Shown in pieces: positions 55,191 to 64,000 of a stretch of 64,000 nt of DNA. Under the pieces are notes generated by a model, which was not told the origin of the DNA, did no database searches, and saw only the letters and a list, made by a program, of their open reading frames with translations. Each line of letters begins with the position of its first letter. Position 1 is the stretch's first letter. The position numbers and the translations under genes were made by a program. Source of the stretch: Argopecten irradians (taxonomy: Eukaryota > Mollusca > Bivalvia > Pectinida > Pectinidae); assembly GCF_041381155.1 (NCBI RefSeq), contig NC_091138.1:33163604-33227603 (forward strand). Direction: 5' to 3'.

Positions 55191-57000
55191 ATATTTACAG
55201 TCTTAACTATTATTTTCATAGCTCAAAATTTACCCTTAATAGTGTTTATGGCATTTATAAGACTAAAATTGAATTATATCGTTTGGTTCCGACAGGCATT
55301 TCGAACAGCCACTTGAAGTGGCGGAAATTCCCGCCAATTTATCAATGAACATACCAATAAAATGAGTTCCGTCTGATGAAGCATATATCTGAGGTTTTCC
55401 CGGTATGGAACTATAAATCATTTTATTTATCTGTTGTTAAAAACACCATGGTGCAAAGCAGTTTGGTTTTAATATTTTGCTTCGTATGATTTCACACGCT
55501 TACACAATTCATAACGTGGCAGGATATTTAACGTAGTTGTGACGCGGCGTCCGATTCAAACCGCCTGAGTCAAGGAGGTGTGACAAACAGAGAGTTTCTT
55601 CAATTTTGTGATCACTTGAGTTCTACTTAATCAGTTCACGTTTGAAATTTCTTGATTACACGGATGTTTACATAGTTCCATGTCATTCTTTCCGGATTTT
55701 AGAGATTTTCAAATGTATCGGACGTCGTTTCGAGGAACATGTACAAACACAGGTAGGCCCACTACTGTAAACGTTTACTGTACCGCTCTCAAAATGTTAC
55801 CTATATTTATATTGTTGTTTTAAACACTTCAATAAATATTAGAGGTATCTATTACAAGTATTGTAAAGCTACAATTGAAGGATTCCGTTTCATTGATATT
55901 TCGAAACACCCAAACGTACATTGTGTATGTAAGTCCTACTCTCGCCGATTCACAGTAGATTCTAGATAACGTACAGGACTTGTCTGTCCGCCGAGGTGAA
56001 CAAAAATGCATTGTCGTGCTAGGTCGTTTTGGTTACACTTATCCAACTCAAATACTGACGTGTTCTGACATATCTTATCCATTCGCGTACAACCAAAGAT
56101 GTTAAAAATACGAATATAATGTAGATCTAGGCTACATGTTGTAGAGAACAACACAGACTCACAGACACACAACATGTAAACATTGCGACGTCATCGGAAT
56201 GTGCAAAACTGTACATTGTACAACATTGTTTATTTATCATACGCACGGAAGCATTGCTCAAAGAGGTACGGTAGTAACATAAACAATGTAACTTTTCTAC
56301 ATTTGTATTTACACAAGTACATGTATATGTGTTCAAACCTATTTTGATACATGTACATGTTCATCGAACGTACGTCCGGTTACTGAAAACACCAAAAGTT
56401 TCTGATTTGGACCATCATAAATTCATCCGCGCGGCTCCAAATTGCGCGTGACATACTCAATTTATCGAGAAATAAAGTTGAGTAGCCTTTGGTTGAAATC
56501 AACAGGGTTTATACTATCAATTCACCACTGACTGTAAATATTGTGTAATAAACGTTCTAATTTCAGAAAATAAAAGAATATTTCGTGGCCGGAATCAAAA
56601 TTATTTGAAGAAAATGACTATTTCTAATTCCTATTTGGCATCATGCAAAGCTGTCCTATATTATATCGCATGTAAGGTACACTATAAGACCTAGCAATAT
56701 GCGATGCAGTGTCGTTTTTAAATTATTAACTGGATGCACTAGACATCATATGACATTTGGAAAGTAGGGTAATATTCCAAGGAAATGGATTCAACAATAT
56801 TTTATCTGTCAACCATGTTGCATAATAGCCAAATGAGCTTCCTTTAAGAAAAGTCATGTAGAATCTAATAAACGGCTTAGTTATACACATGCCGTTTAAA
56901 AATGGAAAGAATTTAAGTTGCCACATTCACAATATTTCAACAAGCGTAGTTACGAAAATAAGGTTAAATCAGTTACCTTGTACCAGGTATGTGGTGTTGT

Positions 57001-57170
57001 TATAATTATCTGTCCAACATATTGGTCATTCGAAACCCAGGTGATAATGCGACATGGTTCAGTACTGAGCGTTGTCATTCGAGGTTTTGTCTGGGTTGTC
57101 CAGCTTCCCCTATCCCAAAACTTGGCATGTCCTTAAACGGCCCTGGATTTTGTTACGACGTTTAATACCT
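57001..57170 (+). mobile_element. SINE-like fragment
   Basis: CCAACATATTGGTCATTCGA, GGTTCAGTACTGAGCG, TCTGGGTTGTCCAGCTTCCC and AACTTGGCATGTCCTTAAAC follow the order of the SINE tail at 39063-39265, much diverged. Confidence 0.45.
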
Positions 57171-57460
57171 TATTTTCTGACCTCTCTCGTTTAGGCAGTT
57201 TTTTCCCCAGAAGTTTGGTGCAATAAGTTAATGACATTCAACTTTATTTTGGGGAAAAAACAATAAAAAACAAAGTAATATACGTCGATATTAATCATTA
57301 CTTTCCCATGATACACATATTGTGGATCAACAGCAAAATATTTTCCTTTTTTTTTATGTAGAACTTGAGCGTTTCCTGCTGATAATATACAGTGTTCTGA
57401 GTAGTGTAACCTGATCTGTACATTAATATGGTGTTTTTGTCATTGATGGTAAAAAACAAA

Positions 57461-59720
57461 CAAAAGACTGATAATAATGGTAACACTGTAAATATTTATT
57501 AAGTATAAAAAAGATCTTGGTGGTAGAGAAAATTATGTGAAGGGCAATATAAGAGTCTCGACTCAAGCACAAGACCTTAATTGGAACAACACCTAAAACT
57601 GCCAAAATTGTGAATGCAGAAAAATATTTCATCATTCACTGATTGGTTGTTTATGTCCAAACCAGTAAATAAAGAAATGTTTAAATACTAAATCTAGCTA
57701 TAAATTGAGTGTACAATGTCAACGTTTTTTTGTAATTAGTAGTATATGAATTGATAAGAAAAAAATCTATTGGTTGCAACTACAGCAACTTTTGGTTTCA
57801 CAACATTTTACAATAAATCATCTGTGCGCAAGTCAAAATTCCAGATGATATATATAAAGACAGGAAAATCCTGGAATCTCGCCAACATCACACACCCGAT
57901 AGAATTTCGAAATATGTTGGTATTAATTTTTATTTTTTATTTTTTTTTTATCTTGTACACATTCAAAACAGATGCTACCATAAAACAGCAATAGCTCATC
58001 ACCATACAAAACTGTCGCAGTCATAAATACTGAACAAGTGAGACATAGGAGTTTCCAATAATTTACAATGATATGGCATCTATTGTGCTATCAAAAGACA
58101 ACCTCTTAAATTTCCAAAGATTTACAGATTTTTTGTAATCACCAACATGTGCCATAACAGCATATCCCTGACATTTACAAGTTCTTTCACAGGACGACAC
58201 GACAAAAACCAGACATCAGAAGCAGCTTGTTATCACTAAACAGCTCATTCAAACGTTAACAGACGGTAATCGAAACATGAACTTTTGGAATTCTAACAAC
58301 TAATGAGCAACCAAACCACTGCCATGTTAATATAATACCCAACTAAACTTCTCCCCTATATAATATATCTTTGTTTACATGTACTATCAATGACGGGACT
58401 ATTTTTTAGGTTAGAAATATCACTAGAAATGATAAACACGTAATTAATCACAAATTGATACAAATGAATTTAGATATTTCAACAGATCAGTTTTCTTAGC
58501 TCATGCTCAGAGTTGCCTACTGTTATGGAATTAATATGGTTGTTTAGACAGTGTCAATTGAATGTAAAAAACGATTACATAAAATACAAACAAAAGAACT
58601 GATAATAATGGTAACACTGTAAATATTTATTAAGTATAAAAAAGATCTTGGTGGTAGAGAAAATTATGTGAAGGGCAATATAAGAGTCTCGACTCAAGCA
58701 CAAGACCTTAATTGGAACAACACCTAAAACTGCCAAAATTGTGAATGCAGAAAAATATTTCATCATTCACTGATTGGTTGTTTATGTCCAAACCAGTAAA
58801 TAAAGAAATGTTTAAATACTAAATCTAGCTATAAATTGAGTGTACAATGTCAACGTTTTTTTGTAATTAGTAGTATATGAATTGATAAGAAAAAAATCTA
58901 TTGGTTGCAACTACAGCAACTTTTGGTTTCACAACATTTTACAATAAATCATCTGTGCGCAAGTCAAAATTCCAGATGATATATATAAAGACAGGAAAAT
59001 CCTGGAATCTCGCCAACATCACACACCCGATAGAATTTCGAAATATGTTGGTATTAATTTTTATTTTTTATTTTTTTTTTATCTTGTACACATTCAAAAC
59101 AGATGCTACCATAAAACAGCAATAGCTCATCACCATACAAAACTGTCGCAGTCATAAATACTGAACAAGTGAGACATAGGAGTTTCCAATAATTTACAAT
59201 GATATGGCATCTATTGTGCTATCAAAAGACAACCTCTTAAATTTCCAAAGATTTACAGATTTTTTGTAATCACCAACATGTGCCATAACAGCATATCCCT
59301 GACATTTACAAGTTCTTTCACAGGACGACACGACAAAAACCAGACATCAGAAGCAGCTTGTTATCACTAAACAGCTCATTAAAACGTTAACAGACGGTAA
59401 TCGAAACATGAACTTTTGGAATTCTAACAACTAATGAGCAACCAAACCACTGCCATGTTAATATAATACCCAACTAAACTTCTCCCCTATATAATATATC
59501 TTTGTTTACATGTACTATCAATGACGGGACTATTTTTTAGGTTAGAAATATCACTAGAAATGATAAACACGTAATTAATCACAAATTGATACAAATGAAT
59601 TTAGATATTTCAACAGATCAGTTTTCTTAGCTCATGCTCAGAGTTGCTGTTATGGAATGCCAGCAACTATAGTTAAAGGGTGCACAAGCTTGTCCTATAG
59701 ACAGTGACAGCAAACAAAGA
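57461..59720. repeat. Tandem duplication, 1,131-bp period, two copies
   Basis: Copy 1 is about 57461-58591 and copy 2 about 58592-59720. Over the first 1.06 kb I see only a C/A substitution (CTCATTCAAACG against CTCATTAAAACG) and a 1-base indel. The last 70 bp or so are more diverged, with a deletion/replacement, but both end with AAAACGATTACAT. Each copy carries the same candidate poly(A) signal (see 57495). Confidence 0.95.
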
Positions 59721-62700
59721 ATGTAGAAAAAACGATTACATGTACAACAAAGGATTTCATATCTTATACTACATGCATGTTCACAGGAAAAAGTTTTTTC
59801 ATCAACAGTTAAAACTCATCAACACATATACAAAAGAAATGTTTTCATATTAACCATCAACATTCTATTATACATTTACAAAATCTCTATAGGCCTAGTA
59901 CACTTTGATTATATCAATTTTGTTTTCAAAAGACTGAAGCCTAAATTTACTGTAAAGCACACGCAAACATCTCCTTAGAGTTCAATGGCATTCACTCTCT
60001 TCACATGTTGACAATAATTTTAGTTGAAATTTAAAAACAAAAATTAATCTGAAGCAAAAAGGTGCCAAAAACCTTGAAGCTTTGCTGACATTTTGAAAAT
60101 ACAACATTTTGAATACCAAGACTAGTAAAATATCTATCATACAGCTATTAACAAAGGATATTTTGAAAACAAAATTCAATAAATAGTTTCATCAATGGAT
60201 GATCAGATGGAACCAATAAAAATACTCATTATACTTTCATAATATGAATGATTCATGCATTACATCATTATAGAATGAGTATTAAAAGAGGAACAAATAT
60301 TAAGTCTTTCTTGAACTTGAATGTTATGGACAAAAATATCAAATTGAAAGTAGAACAATGGTAGGATTTGCTCAAATCTTCAAAAAAAAAAAAAAAACTT
60401 CCTTTCACTACATAACCATACTTACATAGGAGTGTTGTGTACTCCTTATATTCTCTAAATCATGAAATCGGTACCGGTGTAAACAGATAAAGATCACGAA
60501 CCTGAACCATATTCCTCGTTTAAAAGGATACTCAGCATAAATACCAACACGTATTGCACACACAACATTTTTATCATCATACAACTCAGGTATGCTTTAA
60601 GCCAATATTAGCATTTTAAATTACAGTTGTACATCGGATGTTAGCAAATACTAATCAGGATCAGATATGTTTCATTGTTTATAAAGCAAAAGCTTATTGT
60701 GTACATTTCATTTCAATTTTCAAAATGCTAACTTGCATATATGTAATTGCGTCTGAGTAAGTTGGTATTAATTGGATATGATTTTTGTTAGTGTATCAGA
60801 CAGTGTTGATATTTCAATCTGAAATAGATTTCAGCACTAAATTATTATTTCTGTATTATGATCTCATCTTCAAATCAAGTTGACCGTTTTCTTTAAATAC
60901 AAATTTCCATGACAATTAAAACAGATAGAAATTCATTTGCTTCTGTGCATGCAATTTAAATCTAGCACCATACATGTTGGAAACAATTTTTTCTCTCTCT
61001 TCTTTTTACAATAATACTTAGTCCCAAATCTGAAGAGGATACAGGGGTTGGTTCTAGTGTCAATTCATGCATGTCCTTCTTCAAAAATATCAAAAACAGT
61101 GATGTGTTCTCAAAAACAATGAAGAATTGTTCAATGGTTTGTTCAACAACTTTCAAGAAGATGACAAATAAATCTACTAAGTATCTGGGAATGATTTGAA
61201 CGAGTTAGATGTTTCAAATAAATGAAGTTATAAAAGAATTTCAAGTACAGCTCTATCAACTGAATTGTACAGCACACTACGTCACAGATGGATAAGCTTT
61301 TTAACATGAAGTAAATGGTAAGATTAAATGGCATTGTACCCCAGTATTCAAAAGTTATATAAGCACTACAGTATTACCAAATTTGAGCAAGGTATATCAC
61401 CAACTGGAAACCAAATTATAGGATTCCTCCAATAATATAAACAATCACTCAATAAATTAGATATTTATATCGATTACTTATTGCTCTAGTTAAATTTAAA
61501 AGTTGTTATCAATATTTATACATTATAGAATATGTATAATTCTAATTCATGTCTATTATAATTTGGTATGTCACATATTTTTTCATAAGTATGCATTGTT
61601 CATACTAAATGACATTCCTAAAGAAATAAATCCAAAATTGTTCGTGATATGACAATACTGTCATTGAAGAGATTCTAAATACAACCACAAATTTGAAAGA
61701 CATCTGGTTTGTTTCAGTTTTTAACTTTTTCAAACACCAATATTTTCATGAAATCTTGATTTGAAATTTCTTCAGATGATTTTTTGTTTTAAAGGAACAT
61801 GAACTGCTGGTTATTTCAAACAAAACTACAAATATCATAACCTGGTAAATTGCTAGGACAAAAAGCCAACCAGATGTCCATATGCTGAATATGCATTATC
61901 TAGTTGCAAGTATTCCATATATTAGTTCACACACACATTTTGCGAGATACTATCTTCAAAATTTGCCTAAGCAAAAACACCCAGACACAAATATATTATC
62001 TTTAAATTAATAACATAAACAACAAAAGAAAAGTAACTAAAAGTCAACTTTCAATGGAAAATTATGACGACAACATCACATTCTAGAAGATGGATACCTC
62101 TTACTATAAAATAATTCAAGCACTCACTGGGAATAGAAAACAATATTTTATACATTTAGGATAAGTACATTAAATTGGGAGGAGAATTTCATATATGGAA
62201 ACTTAAAATCTGTATATCACTGGCAAGGGGTATATACACCACCAGCTTGATCATGGATCAACATGAGAAAGTCAACAACAGAAGTAACAACAATCCTGAT
62301 GAAGCAGATTTACCCTCCATATCAAGTGGAGGTGACTTTAAATAAATATCTCAAGAAAGAGCTATTATTTGTTCAATAACAATGCAGATCTTGTATGATC
62401 TTGATATATATTGTACATATATCTTTCGGGTCCATTTTCCCCAATCACCAGCATCAAATGCAGTATTTGCCACCATAAAATGATGCATTACAATGAATGA
62501 CAAATCTCCTCTAGGTGAACTCTATGTTTCTCTAACTTGAGGCAACACCATCTGTGCCTTGTGGTAACCTCCGTTTGTATGGGCCTGACAGCCACACGAT
62601 CCTTTCCCGGTTCATTACTACACAGATGTGTCCATAAAACCTTTCTGTTTTACTTCCGTTTCAGTGCCAGCATCATATACTGGCCGGTGTCCCGTAGAGA

Positions 62701-63291
62701 AAAATCGGTTCGACACAGAAGGTAATGCCTTGGTTAGCTCCATGTTGGCAATCCGCTTGGATTATGAACTCTTCAAATGACTTGTGATGTGCCGTCTTTC
62801 CTTCCATATTGAGTTCTTTCTGAGCAGACTGCACATGCACAATACACTTCTAGCAAAAAGCTGGCCATCTTTGTTCCTGCAAACAAGTTTTCAAGATCCG
62901 ACTTAGAAGAGACACTTCTCCACATTTGACTAGATATCTTTGTCAGGAAATGACAGAAAGCGCAGGGTTGATGTATATATTACGTGTACGAGTGTATGCA
63001 AATGTGTTAGATGATTTTTTTATGACATGACAAGTCAGGGTTTGTGCCAACCGCTGATTTAGCAGCAGACATCAGTTCACTTCCTACAAATAATCAAAAT
63101 AACAGAACATGCTCTTTCTTCTGGTTGAACCTTGACAGAATCCATCTGCTGCCAAGGTCAGGAGGGCCAGCTTTGTGCCAGAGATGCATATGCTTCCACA
63201 TACACAGCATGGTCTGACAATTGTAATAAGTTTGTTTCAGGGTCACGTGTGAACGGAGACCAGCTCAACAGAGTATCACATTGTCAGAGCT
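57465..63291 (-). other. Probable long 3' UTR of the gene at the right edge
   Basis: There is no convincing coding exon over 5.8 kb, low complexity is limited, and the candidate poly(A) signals lie only at the far end. This suggests a long 3' UTR on the minus strand. A 41-codon frame at about 62746-62620 starts MELTKALPSVSNRFFSTGH and ends FMDTSV; it could be an alternative last exon or chance. UTR status is inference from absence of other signals. Confidence 0.4.
57495..57500 (-). terminator. Candidate poly(A) signal, distal; duplicate at 58626
   Basis: AATAAA on the minus strand, with its duplicate at 58626-58631. These would give a distal and a proximal 3' end for the gene whose last exon is at 63292-63413. 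Confidence 0.4.
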
Positions 63292-63413
63292 TTAGCTTTT
63301 ATGAGAGTTGTTGACTGCATCTTTACGTGGTGGCATCCTCTCGTTCATTTTGTCTAAGCATTTAGCTTCATCAAATCCACTGATCTTATGAGAAGGTGAA
63401 AAACCACTAAGAG
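63292..63413 (-). CDS. Terminal exon of an unrecognised gene
   Basis: A strong acceptor TTTTGTTTCAG precedes 122 nt open in phase 1, encoding about 39 residues beginning [18 protein letters not shown] and containing [15 protein letters not shown], ending SHKS before TAA (63294-63292). Composition is protein-like and mostly hydrophilic. I do not recognise the family; upstream exons lie outside the window. A GT within CCACGTAAAG could be an internal donor, so the exon may be longer or alternatively spliced. Confidence 0.5.
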
Positions 63414-64000
63414 CTGAAACAAAAGAGGAACAAATATTAAAATAGAAACAACTTTCTCCATTTTACATTATAACTCTATTCATGTAGGAATTGAAAATTT
63501 GGTGATGTTAAGGACTCCATTCTTTGCTTCGATCAGTTATGAACTGCTTGGGTCATGTTTATGTCATCAGATATTAGATATAAACTAATGCCCACTTTCG
63601 TTGTTTAATGCCCAATGCTTCTTTTACCAGTAAAGGACTATATCAAAGTAGCATTAAAACAAAGCTTATATTCATCACATGAATTTAAGAAATAACAAGG
63701 ACATAGTCATTCAGATCCCCCGCCAATGGAGATATCAAAGCTGAAGTAAGTTTGATTGTGGAGACTTATGTGTATGAAAAAACCCCAGGAAAAAGGAAGT
63801 TGAGCTAAAGAAAAATGGAGTATAATTCAAGTAGAGCAGGGCTGCAATTGTTGAATCAGGTATACAGCCTTGACATTTATATTAGACTATATACACAAAG
63901 ATGGGTGGAGTTTTGCAGAGTAACATTTACCATTTACCATGATATTTTCAGCAGTTTCCATGGTAATGGAAAAAGTGCAAAAAATGAAAACCTAAAAATA

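Larger units (their letters stand above)
53137..57000. other. Intergenic region upstream of PPAN
   Basis: No gene supported. Contains the MITE at 54791, the palindrome at 55034, and otherwise AT-rich unique sequence with short unrecognised frames. Confidence 0.5.

Overview
The window is eukaryotic, AT-rich animal DNA. Genes are split by short GT-AG introns, a recognisable ribosome-biogenesis gene (PPAN) has ten exons, and the spaces between are packed with small non-autonomous DNA transposons and tRNA-derived SINEs. The SINE type, the ACTGTAAA...TTTACAGT MITEs and the secreted collagen-like proteins with tyrosine-rich or methionine/acid-rich tails point to a mollusc, most likely a bivalve. 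That assignment is inference; no species can be read from the sequence.

Layout. 0-8.4 kb: repeats only (MITEs, a 3.8 kb unit with inverted ends holding tandem arrays, one SINE). 8.5-16.0 kb: collagen-like gene A on the minus strand, with a 1.2 kb foldback element in its third intron. 16.55-19.69 kb: a roughly 3.1 kb almost pure poly-A tract just upstream of gene A. 19.7-26.2 kb: intergenic, with MITEs. 26.2-28.4 kb: collagen-like gene B (+). 30.7-32.1 kb: collagen-like unit C (+), for which I find no signal-peptide exon. 32.2-35.8 kb: intergenic repeats. 35.8-52.9 kb: PPAN on the minus strand. Its introns hold pogo-like elements, palindromic elements and a decayed Crypton-type tyrosine recombinase gene. 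52.9-57.4 kb: intergenic, with palindromes. 57.46-63.41 kb: the last exon of an unrecognised minus-strand gene and what looks like a long 3' UTR, whose distal 1.13 kb is tandemly duplicated.

The main biology is the collagen cluster. A, B and C share one plan: a coiled-coil propeptide (seen in A and B), a furin-type R-X-[KR]-R site, a short aromatic segment, then an uninterrupted Gly-X-Y helix of 62-63 triplets. The shared splice phase is 1, and A and C share a 306-nt collagen exon. The C-terminal tails differ completely: Met-rich repeats plus a phospho-acidic tail in A, Tyr-Gln-Pro-Ala repeats in B, and a short basic tail in C. Equal helix length with different tails suggests chains that can assemble in register into an extracellular material such as byssus, ligament, periostracum or shell matrix. 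That role is inference. PPAN is an unrelated housekeeping gene.
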